A stretch of DNA of 16,671 bases, from NCBI GenBank assembly GCA_964412395.1, contig CAYPOY010000091.1, positions 1 through 16,671 on the forward strand, given 5' to 3'. Both the position numbers and the translations under genes were made by a program. Origin of the DNA: CAYPOY01 sp964412395. Lineage in GTDB: Bacteria > Chloroflexota > Anaerolineae > B4-G1. Below the pieces are notes generated by a model, which was not told where the DNA came from, made no database searches, and saw only the letters and a list, made by a program, of their open reading frames with translations. This document shows, in pieces, positions 1 to 7,253 of the stretch (the stretch's first letter is position 1; each line of letters opens with the position of its first letter).

Positions 1-410
1 CCGATGGCTGCCAGCCCGGCGCCTATGGCTATGCCACACACCACACCTGGAATGGCGAACATTTTCGGATCCATGCCACTATTGGCTAACTGTTGCATCT
101 GCTGGGGGTCCAGGCCCGGAATACCCATCCCACGCGCCAGTCGGATGGTCATGATAATAGCACCGACCACTCCGTTGATCGTCCCGCTGGTCAGTCCGGC
201 GATGGCGCCGGCCCCGGCCCCCTTGCCAGGGGTGCGTAGTGGGGCCAGGAAGAGCCCGGCCAGTACCCCGATGCCGACGTATATCAGCATGTTCACTCCA
301 CAGATAACGTATACCAGGCCTCCTGGTGGTAAGAACTGGTTTATCACCGTCATCGCCAACAAGACAGCCGTACCAATCAACCCTGCTTTCAATCCTGCTT
401 TTCCGGCCAT
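1..410 (-). CDS. Small glycine-rich integral membrane protein (3' end outside the window)
   Basis: An open frame starts at the ATG at 410-408 and stays open to the window edge, giving 136 visible residues. The start is preceded by a strong Shine-Dalgarno AAGGAGG about 6 bases upstream. Hydrophobic stretches lie at about residues 9-27, 31-55, 66-89 (very Gly/Ala rich, with GAGAGAIAGL) and 118-136, so it is a multi-pass membrane protein with no large soluble domain in the visible part. A soluble loop at about 97-117 contains DPQQMQQ. I do not recognise a named family with confidence; small uncharacterised (DUF-type) membrane proteins look like this. It follows the ABC efflux genes in the same direction after a 90-base repeat-containing spacer, so it may be cotranscribed with them, but nothing in the sequence shows a functional link. 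Confidence 0.75.
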   Translation of the reverse strand, partial: MAGKAGLKAGLIGTAVLLAMTVINQFLPPGGLVYVICGVNMLIYVGIGVLAGLFLAPLRTPGKGAGAGAIAGLTSGTINGVVGAIIMTIRLARGMGIPGLDPQQMQQLANSGMDPKMFAIPGVVCGIAIGAGLAAI

Positions 411-440
411 GAATAGCCTCCTTATTTGAGTAATAACGTA

Positions 441-500
441 ATGCGTGATGCGTGACGATTTTACGTCGTGTAAGCCTTACGTTTCACGTTTCACGCATCA
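441..500. repeat. Inverted repeat built of 7-mer GATGCGT/GAAACGT units
   Basis: TGATGCGTGA at 446-455 is repeated inverted as TCACGCATCA at 491-500, a 10-bp perfect pair about 35 bases apart. Between them lies a small hairpin GTAAG-C-CTTAC at about 469-479. Read on the minus strand, the right half is GATGCGT GAAACGT GAAACGT, the same units as in the array at 4161-4244. It sits directly after the stop of the HlyD-like gene, so it could act as a transcript-end structure. There is no T-run to call it a Rho-independent terminator. Confidence 0.6.
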
Positions 501-1706
501 TCAGTCCGTTTCGATTTCCACCACTGCCGTCATGCCCCAGCGCAGTCCCGGCGCATTCTCGTCCAGTTCGACGGTGACGGGATAGGTCACGTCGCCCCGG
601 TAGTCCACGGCCTGCAAATCAATGCGTGCCACGTGTCCCCTCAACTCCACATCGGGCAGCGCGTCCACCGTCACCACCGCTGTCTGTCCCTCGCTCACCC
701 GTGCCACGTCCAGTTCCGTCAGGTCAACGGTGCACGCCTGGAGACGATCCAGGGTCGCCAGTACGAACGCCACTTCGCCGGATGCCATCGCGTCACCCGA
801 TGCGACGTTGGCCTCCACTACAACGCCAGCGAAGGGGGCGACCAACCTGGTCTGCTCCAGGTTGCTGCGGGCCTCCTCCAGACCAAGTTCTGCTGCTTCC
901 ACGTCCAGTTGCGCCGCCTCTATATCCCTTTGTGCCACCTCTACATCTATTTGGTCCGCCCCCTCCAGGAGCCGCTCGAGGGCATCCTCGGCCTCCTGGT
1001 AGGACTGCTGCGCCTGATCCACCGCGTTGCGGGCATCCTGCAATTGCGCGTTCCCCTGCTGCCGGATGCGATCCAGGTTCAACTTCGTATCATCCAACCG
1101 CTCCTTGGCCCGGTCTACGAACCAGTAGTCGGGTTCTTCGCCCGATTCGTACATGTCCAGGCGCGCCTCATACTTGTGTTGTGTGTCCTCGAACACCTCT
1201 TGGGCGTCCTCCAGTGTTTCGTTGAGCAGGACGCTGTCGAGTACCGCAGTGAGATCCAGTTGGGCGGCCTTCAGCGCGGCGGCAGCCTGGTCTATGGCGT
1301 GCTCGGCCTGGCGGATGTCCGCATCGTCTGGAGGCTCCTGGAGTTGTTCCAGTCTCAGTTGGACCTGGCTCAGACCCACTCGGGCCTGGCTGAGACCGAG
1401 TTCCGCCTGGGCTACCGCCCGTTCCAGGTCGGCCGTCTCCATCCGGGCCAGCAGATCGCCGTCGGATACGACGTCGCCCTCCTGCACCAGCACCTCGGCC
1501 ACTTCGCCTGCTGCGTCGAAGTGCAGTTCGCTCCAGCGGGCCGGCTCAATGACCGCCTCGGCGACCACCTTGCCATCGGCATCCTGGGACACCACCGGCA
1601 CATCGTCGGCGGACACCGTCTCCGTCGCTTCCGTCCCACCGCATCCTGCCAGCGACACAACGGTTGCCAGCATCAACAACCGTATCAGCATTTGTTTCTT
1701 TCGCAT
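501..1706 (-). CDS. HlyD/MacA-type periplasmic adaptor lipoprotein of an ABC exporter
   Basis: The product is a membrane-fusion (adaptor) protein that would link an ABC permease to the outside of the cytoplasmic membrane. The 401-residue chain has an N-terminal signal with the lipobox LAGC, predicting a lipid-modified Cys at residue 22. A lipoyl-like half-motif (EGDVVSDGDLLARME) follows, then a long alpha-helical hairpin rich in Glu, Gln and Ala (about residues 80-285) typical of adaptor coiled coils. The second lipoyl half (APFAGVVVEANVASGDAM) and a beta-barrel C-terminus ending GMTAVVEIE complete the fold. An ATG 12 bases further upstream (1718) is in frame, but GGAGGT lies between the two starts at the right distance for the downstream ATG, so 1706 is preferred. 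It follows the FtsX-type permease and ATPase genes, as expected for a MacAB-like set. The substrate is unknown. Confidence 0.88.
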   Translation of the reverse strand: MRKKQMLIRLLMLATVVSLAGCGGTEATETVSADDVPVVSQDADGKVVAEAVIEPARWSELHFDAAGEVAEVLVQEGDVVSDGDLLARMETADLERAVAQAELGLSQARVGLSQVQLRLEQLQEPPDDADIRQAEHAIDQAAAALKAAQLDLTAVLDSVLLNETLEDAQEVFEDTQHKYEARLDMYESGEEPDYWFVDRAKERLDDTKLNLDRIRQQGNAQLQDARNAVDQAQQSYQEAEDALERLLEGADQIDVEVAQRDIEAAQLDVEAAELGLEEARSNLEQTRLVAPFAGVVVEANVASGDAMASGEVAFVLATLDRLQACTVDLTELDVARVSEGQTAVVTVDALPDVELRGHVARIDLQAVDYRGDVTYPVTVELDENAPGLRWGMTAVVEIETD

Positions 1707-1722
1707 CTTTACCTCCATTTGT

Positions 1723-1773
1723 AATTCGTAAATTCGTAAATTCGTGATTCGCCATTCGCCATTCGCTCATTCG
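1723..1773. repeat. ATTCG short tandem array in the permease-adaptor spacer
   Basis: Seven copies of ATTCG are spaced 8, 8, 7, 7, 7 and 8 bases apart. The first three are in the form AATTCGTA and the later ones CCATTCG/TCATTCG. The array fills the spacer between the adaptor start and the permease stop, and its last copy overlaps the final codons of the permease (stop at 1767-1769). It is a degenerate 7-8-base tandem repeat of unknown function. Confidence 0.7.
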
Positions 1774-4142
1774 TACGCCAACGCTTCTCGCACGCTGACC
1801 TGCGTCGCGCGCAGGGCTGGCCACAGGCTTGCCAGCGCCGAAAGCACCACCACGATCGCCAGCCAGAGCGCCATCCCGCCTATGGAGTAGTCAAAGTCGA
1901 GCGGTAACTGCAACGTGTTACCGACCAGGTTGTTGAAGACGAGCGACCCGGGGTAACTGAACGGCACGGCGAGCAACCAGCTTAACACACCCAATAGCAT
2001 CCCTTCGGCGACGAAAATTCCGATGATGGTCACTGACGACGCGCCAATGGCACGCATCACGCCGATCTCCCGCCCCCGCTCAATCACGTTAATCGTCATA
2101 GTGCTCATCAACCCTACACTGCCGACTATCGCCGCCAGTAATGCCATCACGAGCATAAGATATATGATGGCGTTAAACACTGTTTTGTTTATTTGCCGCA
2201 CCTCGGCGGCGCTTTGAAGAATCGCCGGGTCCATACGACGCGCGTTGTAGGCATCGCGCAGATCGTTGACCAGCCGCTGGTGCGTCGCGGGATCGTGCTC
2301 CTCAGACACCACCATCACCAGCCCTCCCCGGTTAAAGTTGCCGGTCTCCCGCGCCAGCGCGTCGAAGGGGACAAAGTTATCGCGCTGCAGGTTGTTGACG
2401 TTGATGATCAGGCCCACCACCGTCCAGGTTGATTCTCGCTCGTCGATGGTCAGTTCGATCTCGTCGCCGACCTGGAATCCCTCGTCCGCGGCGATCTTGC
2501 TGTTGAGCAGGATAGCGCGACCGTCGCCGGGCAAGAGCGCGCGGCCGCTGGCGATGCGCGGGCTGAACATCTCGGAATCGGACGGTACGCCCCAGAGATA
2601 GACCTCGCGCTCTTCGCTGCTGTCCAGCGCCAACTCTGCCATCCGTTGATCCCATACCTCCGCCCTGGTCACGCCGGGCACGCGCTCGGCTACGTCAACC
2701 AGTTGCGCCACGCGATAGGAGCGCCTGAATGTGACCAGTACGTCGAAGCCGAGGTCGCCGAGCACCATCTCGAGGGTGTTGTTAAACGAGGTCCCCACGC
2801 TCATGACGACGATAAACATCACGCCGCCAAGCACCAACGTGAGCATCGTCAATGCGACGCGGGCCTTGCGCCGGAAGGTATTGCGCAGGCTGAGCGCCAG
2901 CGGGCGCGGCAGGCGGCGAATCCGCCCCACCAACTGGTCGAGCCAGTTGCGCCCGAACCCAGCCCCCAGGCCATAGTTGCTGATGGCCTGGTGCGGTGTG
3001 ATGCGCGCGCCGCCGATCACCGGAACCAGCGCCGCCAGCAGGGGCACGACTAATCCCACTGCGATCTGAATACCCACCGCCGCCGGCATCAAGCGGAACG
3101 TGCCGGCGGTGACGTTAAATATATTGAGCAGCACGCTGCCCAGCAGGTAGGCGGCGATGGCCCCCGCTGGCACAGCCAGCAACAGGGAAAGCAGACCATA
3201 GACCAACGCCATCGCCAGGTAGAGACGCATCACGCGCCACCCAGTCGCGCCGACCACCTTCATCACACCGATCTGCCACACCTGCTGTGTGACGGTGGCG
3301 TTCATCATGTTGACGATCAGGAATCCGCTCAACACCAGCGACAGCACTCCCAACACCGTCAAAATGAGTCCCACCGCATCTATGATCTCTTGTGCACCGT
3401 GGATTTCAGGATCGGTGACGGAATATCCGCCCACTCCCACATCCATCCGCTCCAGCCGGTCCTGGAGCCGCTCGCCGGCCGCGTTTGCGCCATCCTCGCT
3501 GAACGTCTCCAGGCGGACAAATAACCGGTTGAAACCCTCTCCCCCGCCGGTCAGCCAGGCGAACGTCTCCGGCGTGACGAAAAACCTCGCATAGTCCAGC
3601 GGCGGAGGAGCAGCCTGGGGATGGCGGGCGATACCCTCGACCGGCATCTGCCGCTCGTGCCCCTCAAACTCGACGAAAACCGTCGCGCCCACGGTAACAC
3701 TCCAGTGACGCGCCGTCATTCGCTCCACGGCTACCGCGTGCCTGGTACGCGAATTGCCCGGCCATTCACCCTCTAGCAATTCGAACAGATTCATACGCTG
3801 CTTTTCGTAGTCGGGGCGGGCGATGATGAGCCCATCCTCCCAATCCGTCTGACCCTCCACCTTCCAGCGGATGAGGGCTACCGACAAGCCTTCTGCGTCA
3901 ACGACGCCCGGCTGGCGCAGTACCGTCTCGACGACCTCCTGATCGAACAGACTGGTATAGAAGGCAAGATGTGGAGGGACACTTTCCTGGTGACTTTCGG
4001 TTATCCGGGCAGTCAGCACGCCGGACACACCGTAGACGAATCCGAGGGCGAAGACACCCACACCGGTGGAAAACACCACCAGGAACGTGCGGAACTTGTT
4101 GTGCCACAGGTCGCGCCAGACTTTACGCCAGATAATACTCAT
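1767..4142 (-). CDS. Double-FtsX-domain ABC transporter permease (MacB/LolCE-type)
   Basis: This 791-residue permease has an N-terminal membrane segment (about 17-42) and a large extracytoplasmic MacB-PCD-like domain (about 43-250). A first FtsX core (about 255-385) carries the cytoplasmic coupling motif QIGVMKVVGAT at 290-300. A further membrane segment (about 430-450), a second extracytoplasmic domain (about 455-650) and a second FtsX core (about 655-785) follow, the latter with ERGREIGVMRAIGAS at 688-702. The C-terminus ALRATQVSVREALAYE is typical of the family. Such large two-core permeases, with no fused ATPase, pair with a separate LolD/MacB-type ATPase, which is the gene just upstream at 4280-4999. 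The start ATG has only a weak Shine-Dalgarno (AAGGGA). Likely roles are mechanotransmission-type export of peptides, lipids or lipoproteins, or other efflux; the sequence does not identify the substrate. Confidence 0.92.
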   Translation of the reverse strand: MSIIWRKVWRDLWHNKFRTFLVVFSTGVGVFALGFVYGVSGVLTARITESHQESVPPHLAFYTSLFDQEVVETVLRQPGVVDAEGLSVALIRWKVEGQTDWEDGLIIARPDYEKQRMNLFELLEGEWPGNSRTRHAVAVERMTARHWSVTVGATVFVEFEGHERQMPVEGIARHPQAAPPPLDYARFFVTPETFAWLTGGGEGFNRLFVRLETFSEDGANAAGERLQDRLERMDVGVGGYSVTDPEIHGAQEIIDAVGLILTVLGVLSLVLSGFLIVNMMNATVTQQVWQIGVMKVVGATGWRVMRLYLAMALVYGLLSLLLAVPAGAIAAYLLGSVLLNIFNVTAGTFRLMPAAVGIQIAVGLVVPLLAALVPVIGGARITPHQAISNYGLGAGFGRNWLDQLVGRIRRLPRPLALSLRNTFRRKARVALTMLTLVLGGVMFIVVMSVGTSFNNTLEMVLGDLGFDVLVTFRRSYRVAQLVDVAERVPGVTRAEVWDQRMAELALDSSEEREVYLWGVPSDSEMFSPRIASGRALLPGDGRAILLNSKIAADEGFQVGDEIELTIDERESTWTVVGLIINVNNLQRDNFVPFDALARETGNFNRGGLVMVVSEEHDPATHQRLVNDLRDAYNARRMDPAILQSAAEVRQINKTVFNAIIYLMLVMALLAAIVGSVGLMSTMTINVIERGREIGVMRAIGASSVTIIGIFVAEGMLLGVLSWLLAVPFSYPGSLVFNNLVGNTLQLPLDFDYSIGGMALWLAIVVVLSALASLWPALRATQVSVREALAYE

Positions 4143-4160
4143 TGTTGGTATCCCTTACGT

Positions 4161-4244
4161 GAAACGTGATGCGTGAAACGTCAAACGTCAAACGTGAAAC
4201 GTCAAGCGTGAAACGTGAAACGTCAAACGTGAAACGTGTTGCGT
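4161..4244. repeat. Twelve-unit degenerate 7-bp tandem array (GAAACGT family)
   Basis: Twelve consecutive 7-base units run without a break. Five distinct variants are present: GAAACGT (6 copies), CAAACGT (3), GATGCGT, CAAGCGT and GTTGCGT (1 each). All end in CGT. The array fills the spacer between the ATPase and permease genes. Just beyond it (about 4246-4290) is a second low-complexity stretch of CTTGTCC / CGTGTCY-like words that runs into the 3' end of the ATPase gene. The same units occur inverted at 441-500. Confidence 0.8.
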
Positions 4245-4279
4245 ATTTCTCCTTGTCCCCGTGTCTTCTTGTCCTCGTA

Positions 4280-4999
4280 TCACCGTGTCCATTTGCCATT
4301 GTTCTCATCGCGGTGGAGACGGCCATCGAGGAGGTGAAGCACCCGCTCTGTCCGCGTGCTCAGGCTGCGGTCGTGGGTGACGACCATCAGCGTCTTGCCC
4401 TGGGCCACCAGTTCCTCGAACAGCGCGAACACTTCGTTGGCGGTGACTGTGTCCAGGTTGCCCGTCGGCTCGTCGGCGACGACCAGCGGTGGATCGTTGG
4501 CCAGCGCACGGGCGATGGCTGCCCGTTGCTGTTCCCCACCGCTGAGGGCGCTGGGCAGTTTGTGCGCGTGCTCGGCGATGTCCACCTGTTCCAGTAGATG
4601 CATCGCCTGCTCCTTGCGCTCGCGCCGCCGGTAGATCTTGCAGAAATCCATTGGCAGCATCACGTTCTCCAGGATGGTCAGTGTGGGGAGAAGTTGAAAG
4701 AACTGGAAGATGACGCCGACGTTCCGTCCACGCCAGCGGGCCAACTGGTTCTCGCTCAACTCGTGGACGGTCTCGCTGCCAACGAATACCTCGCCGCTGG
4801 TGGGCCGGTCAATGCCGGTGATCATGTTCAGCAGCGTGGACTTGCCTGACCCCGAAGGCCCCACCACGCCGACGAACTCGCCTGATTGCACTTGCAGCGT
4901 GATGTCCTTGAGAACGGTTACGTCACCCGCGCCGGTCTCGTAGGTCTTGACCACATCGCGCAGGTCAATCAGTGCGCCGTTGACGTCAGATTCCATCAT
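4280..4999 (-). CDS. ABC transporter ATP-binding protein (LolD/MacB type)
   Basis: This is the ATPase that would power the FtsX-type permease encoded next. The 239-residue protein has all nucleotide-binding motifs: Walker A GPSGSGKS (47-54), Q-loop at FQFFQ (about 98-102), signature LSGGEQQ (152-158), Walker B LVVADEPTG (172-180) and H-loop His209 in VVTHD. The Q-loop region, the spacing and TGIDRPTSGEV are typical of the MacB/LolD subfamily. Two ATGs occur in tandem; GAGGGAGGG lies about 5 bases before the first, so 4999 is used. It is the first gene of the set ATPase, permease, adaptor, and the promoter-like sequence at 5095-5122 lies about 95 bases upstream. The C-terminal end overlaps a low-complexity stretch (4280-4290), so the last residues may be poorly conserved. 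Confidence 0.93.
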   Translation of the reverse strand: MMESDVNGALIDLRDVVKTYETGAGDVTVLKDITLQVQSGEFVGVVGPSGSGKSTLLNMITGIDRPTSGEVFVGSETVHELSENQLARWRGRNVGVIFQFFQLLPTLTILENVMLPMDFCKIYRRRERKEQAMHLLEQVDIAEHAHKLPSALSGGEQQRAAIARALANDPPLVVADEPTGNLDTVTANEVFALFEELVAQGKTLMVVTHDRSLSTRTERVLHLLDGRLHRDENNGKWTR

Positions 5000-5094
5000 A
5001 GTTTCCCTCCCTCTGAGCGATTCTTGTCGAACCGAGAATAAGTACTTGGGCCGCCTATACGAGAACCTCTGTATCTCTGACCAAGAGCACAGGC

Positions 5095-5122
5095 ATCATA
5101 ATCTACGTGATTTCTTAGCCAA
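5095..5122 (-). promoter_or_regulatory. Candidate sigma70-type promoter for the ABC exporter operon
   Basis: On the minus strand, TTGGCT (5122-5117) and TATGAT (5100-5095) are separated by 16 bases, matching the sigma70 consensus at 4/6 and 5/6 positions. It is correctly oriented about 95 bases upstream of the ATPase start. It is found by eye only. Confidence 0.4.
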
Positions 5123-5133
5123 AGTAGCAGGTG

Positions 5134-5170
5134 GTAGAAACCAGGTTTTTGCCAAAAACCTGGTTTCTAC
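5134..5170. repeat. Perfect 17-bp-arm palindrome (REP/MITE-like)
   Basis: GTAGAAACCAGGTTTTT (5134-5150) is followed by GCC and then its exact reverse complement (5154-5170). It lies between the metallo-hydrolase gene and the promoter of the ABC operon, so it may end transcription or be a dispersed palindromic element. I recall AGAAACCAGGTTT-type palindromes as dispersed repeats in some Chloroflexota and cyanobacteria, but one copy in one window cannot show dispersal. Confidence 0.7.
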
Positions 5171-5259
5171 AGTGTAACACAAACAACTCACCAGCGCATC
5201 GGCCCACCGGACAATCTTGGGATTGGACAAGTGGCCAATCTTTTACCTGGTCAGGTGAC

Positions 5260-5392
5260 CTTCGCCCATCACAGGCGAAGCCAGAGGGCTCGGTCGGGAG
5301 ACCTTCGCCCAACAGGTCGGGAGACCTTCGCCCAACAGGTCGGGAGACCTTCGCCCAACAGGTCGGGAGACCTTCGCCCATCACAGGTGAAG
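5260..5392. repeat. 23-bp tandem repeat (four units) flanked by two hairpins
   Basis: Units start at 5292, 5315, 5338 and 5361. Each opens with the near-palindrome GGTCGGGAGACC, continues with TTCGCCC and, except in the last unit, ends in AACA. The first three are identical and the fourth diverges after 20 bases. The array is flanked on the left by the hairpin CTTCGCC-CATCACA-GGCGAAG (5260-5280). On the right is a nearly identical hairpin, CTTCGCC-CATCACA-GGTGAAG (5372-5392), with one G-T wobble. The period is not a multiple of three, so this is not a coding repeat. Confidence 0.85.
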
Positions 5393-5414
5393 CTTGCCAT
5401 AGCGGTGCATCAGC

Positions 5415-6431
5415 TCATTGGATGACAATCTCCTTCCCGACCAGCAAGTCTTCATACGCCGCGCCGAAGGCCTGGCGAAAGGCTTCGATGCTCCAGTCGC
5501 AACTGTCGTGAGCTGAGAGCGAGACCAGTTGTGGGTTGCGGCGTTGCAGATACGCGATGCTGGCCTCTACGTCCTCTCGGTTGACTGGGTCCCAGGGCCA
5601 TTTGCCCGTGCCCAGGAGACGTTGCAGCGGTAGTCCGAACTTTGCGTCCCGCGAGGCGGTCACGGGGTAGTGCAGCCCACCGACGACGCCGTAAACCGGC
5701 TCATCGAACAGCATCTCCGCGCGGTCAACGATGCGCTGTAGGGTGGAGTGCCCGCAGCCGATGATGAGCACGACGCCCTTGCCCTCTACGTTGACCGCCA
5801 GCGACTGCTCCGGCGTCCAGCCGAAGAAGAACAGTTGCCGGGGGATGGGGCCCATGCTGGCGACACCGGGGGCGATGACGCATGGCTCGTCCACGACCGT
5901 GGCCTGCGCTGTGGGATTGGACAGTGGTACCGGCACATAGGCTGGCACACCCTTCAGGTCAACCGGTTGACCTGAAAGGGCGAAGGTGTGTTGCATCATG
6001 TGCGATACGCCCCCCACGTGATCCTCGTGCGCGTGGGAGATGATCAGCGCGTCAATGTCGGCCACATCCACGCCCAGAGCCTCCATGTTGCGCAATAGTG
6101 GAGAGGGATGTTCCCCGCGCTGATTGAGGCCTACGTCGAAGAGGATGGTTGTGTCATCGGCGCGGACGAGGTACGAGACACCCGGCTCGCCCACCAGAGC
6201 TTGTCCTGAGCCCGTCGAAGGGTCGCGGGCGGTGTACCAGTCAATCAGGGGCAGGATGGTGAGGTGTTTCACCGCGCCTATGTCCTCGAGTTTGGGGTAG
6301 CGAGCGCTGGCCCATACCTGGTCGGCCCGGCGGCGGCCCAGGTGGAAGCGGGCCACGGCTCCTCCGACGACGGCGAGCCCCAAACCGGCAATCCCGCCCA
6401 GAACAATGGTCTTCTTCTTTGAGGTTCTCAT
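5415..6431 (-). CDS. Membrane-anchored metallo-beta-lactamase-fold hydrolase
   Basis: This 338-residue protein has an N-terminal basic stretch followed by one hydrophobic segment (about 9-28), giving a signal anchor or uncleaved leader. An MBL-fold domain follows. The zinc motif HAHEDH lies at 133-138 within IISHAHEDHVGG. Further likely ligand regions are GCGHST (His228) and GGLHYP (His254). The pattern GVSYLV...ILFDVG...IISHAHEDH resembles the dihydropteroate-synthase-like ('DHPS-like') MBL subgroup; the true substrate cannot be read from sequence. The ATG at 6431 has AAGGAG at 6 bases. Residues 71-78 (PSTGSGQA) come from an inserted short repeat and are probably not part of the ancestral protein. 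The neighbouring racemase lies 129 bases upstream in the same direction; I see no clear gene in that gap, though a short GC-biased open frame ends there. Confidence 0.88.
   Translation of the reverse strand: MRTSKKKTIVLGGIAGLGLAVVGGAVARFHLGRRRADQVWASARYPKLEDIGAVKHLTILPLIDWYTARDPSTGSGQALVGEPGVSYLVRADDTTILFDVGLNQRGEHPSPLLRNMEALGVDVADIDALIISHAHEDHVGGVSHMMQHTFALSGQPVDLKGVPAYVPVPLSNPTAQATVVDEPCVIAPGVASMGPIPRQLFFFGWTPEQSLAVNVEGKGVVLIIGCGHSTLQRIVDRAEMLFDEPVYGVVGGLHYPVTASRDAKFGLPLQRLLGTGKWPWDPVNREDVEASIAYLQRRNPQLVSLSAHDSCDWSIEAFRQAFGAAYEDLLVGKEIVIQ
6199..6222. repeat. Short GC-rich repeat inserted in frame in the MBL gene
   Basis: The 24 bases from 6199 to 6222 (plus strand begins GCTTGTCCTGAGC and ends GTCGAAGGG) encode PSTGSGQA on the minus strand. 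The word 'CCTTCGAC-GGCTCAGGACAAG' is one I recall as a dispersed short repeat in environmental bacterial genomes, where it shows up in proteins as PSTGSGQA or in other frames. Its length is a multiple of 3, so the frame is kept. Confidence 0.5.
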
Positions 6432-6560
6432 GACATTCTCCTTTACGATCTACTAGCACGGTCTCGAATGGCCACGTAGCCCGTATCCACCAGGCACAGC
6501 GCGATGGCCGCCTGGAGACTGGACGGCGTACAGCGGCGTTCCTGACCGCCTGGTCGCTGT

Positions 6561-7253
6561 TCACCCCAGAGCGTAATTCAAGGCTGCCTCAGCGTGAATG
6601 GCCGTCGTGTCAAACAGCGGTATCCCGGCATCCGTTTCACTGACCAATAAGGGGATTTCGGTGCAGCCCAGGATGACGCCCTCTGCACCGCGTGCTGCCA
6701 GTTTTTTGATGATAGCTACGAATCCGGCTCGCGACTCATCGCGGATCTGGCCGGCAACCAGTTCATCGTAAATGACGTTGTTCACGTACTCGCGGCCGTC
6801 GGCGTCGGGTACCAGGACGGTGATGCCTTTCTGGGCCAGGGCGTCCTGGTAAAAGGCCTTCTCCATCGTGAACTTGGTGCCGAGTAACCCCACCGTCTTC
6901 ATCCCTCGCGCCAGAATGGCCTCGCCAACGGCGTCGAGCAGGCTCAGCATGGGGACGTTAACGCTGGCCTGTACCTGGTCAAAGACCAGGTGCATGGTAT
7001 TGGTGGCGATGATGATGAAATCGGCGCCCGCTGCTTCGAGCCTTCGTGCAGCCTCGCTCAAGCCCTGGGTCACCAGGTCCCAGCGGTCTTCTTTAGGCCA
7101 ATCCACGTAGGGCTGGAAACTGACGCTGTAGATGATGGTCTCGGGGTAGCCATAGTCGCCGAAGCGCTCGGTGTAGGTGTGGGTGATGTACTGGTAGTAT
7201 TCTGTCGTTGATTCCGGGCTCATGCCGCCCAGGATGCCGATCCTTTTTGACAT
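6561..7253 (-). CDS. Aspartate/glutamate racemase family protein (YgeA/RacX-like)
   Basis: A two-domain cofactor-independent amino-acid racemase of 230 residues, the normal family length. The N-terminus is MSKRIGILGGMSPESTTEYY. The first active-site loop is ATNTMH with Thr84 where most family members have Cys. The second is GCTEI with Cys197. The Thr/Cys pair matches that described for the E. coli L-Asp/Glu-specific racemase YgeA, so activity on aspartate and glutamate is plausible though not proven. An ATG 18 bases upstream (7271) is in frame, but the Shine-Dalgarno AAGGAGAG lies between the two, about 6 bases before the ATG at 7253, so 7253 is the start. A hairpin and an unassigned coding remnant lie upstream. 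The gene stands apart from the iron and exporter genes, so context adds little. Confidence 0.9.
   Translation of the reverse strand: MSKRIGILGGMSPESTTEYYQYITHTYTERFGDYGYPETIIYSVSFQPYVDWPKEDRWDLVTQGLSEAARRLEAAGADFIIIATNTMHLVFDQVQASVNVPMLSLLDAVGEAILARGMKTVGLLGTKFTMEKAFYQDALAQKGITVLVPDADGREYVNNVIYDELVAGQIRDESRAGFVAIIKKLAARGAEGVILGCTEIPLLVSETDAGIPLFDTTAIHAEAALNYALG

Larger units (their letters stand above)
5000..5414. other. Repeat-rich intergenic region with no supported gene
   Basis: This 415-base spacer between the metallo-hydrolase stop and the ABC ATPase start holds no convincing coding region. It contains, from right to left, a 23-bp tandem array with flanking hairpins (5260-5392), a small stem GATTGG/CCAATC (5221-5240), a perfect 17-bp-arm palindrome (5134-5170) and a promoter-like sequence for the ABC operon (5095-5122). 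Short open frames here only translate the repeats. Confidence 0.8.

Noticed and set aside
633..1724. A 363-codon plus-strand open frame
   Set aside because: Antisense to the HlyD-like adaptor, with no start signal and no domain pattern; the minus-strand lipobox and coiled-coil pattern are convincing.
4166..4326. Open frames through the GAAACGT array on both strands
   Set aside because: The peptides are simple repeats of the 7-mer (such as RETSNVK) that arise because the array lacks stops; there is no ribosome-binding site or family pattern.
5292..5383. CRISPR array
   Set aside because: The 23-bp units follow each other without unique spacers and no cas genes are present; it is a plain tandem repeat.
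5115..5384. Small protein-coding frames in the repeat region (about 89 and 126 codons)
   Set aside because: They only translate the palindrome and the 23-bp repeat; the repeat changes frame at each unit, so no conserved protein is expected.
6432..6560. A gene in the gap between racemase and metallo-hydrolase
   Set aside because: A short frame containing AAIALCLVDTGYVAIRD ends here, but it has no start signal separate from the racemase end and is too short to assign.
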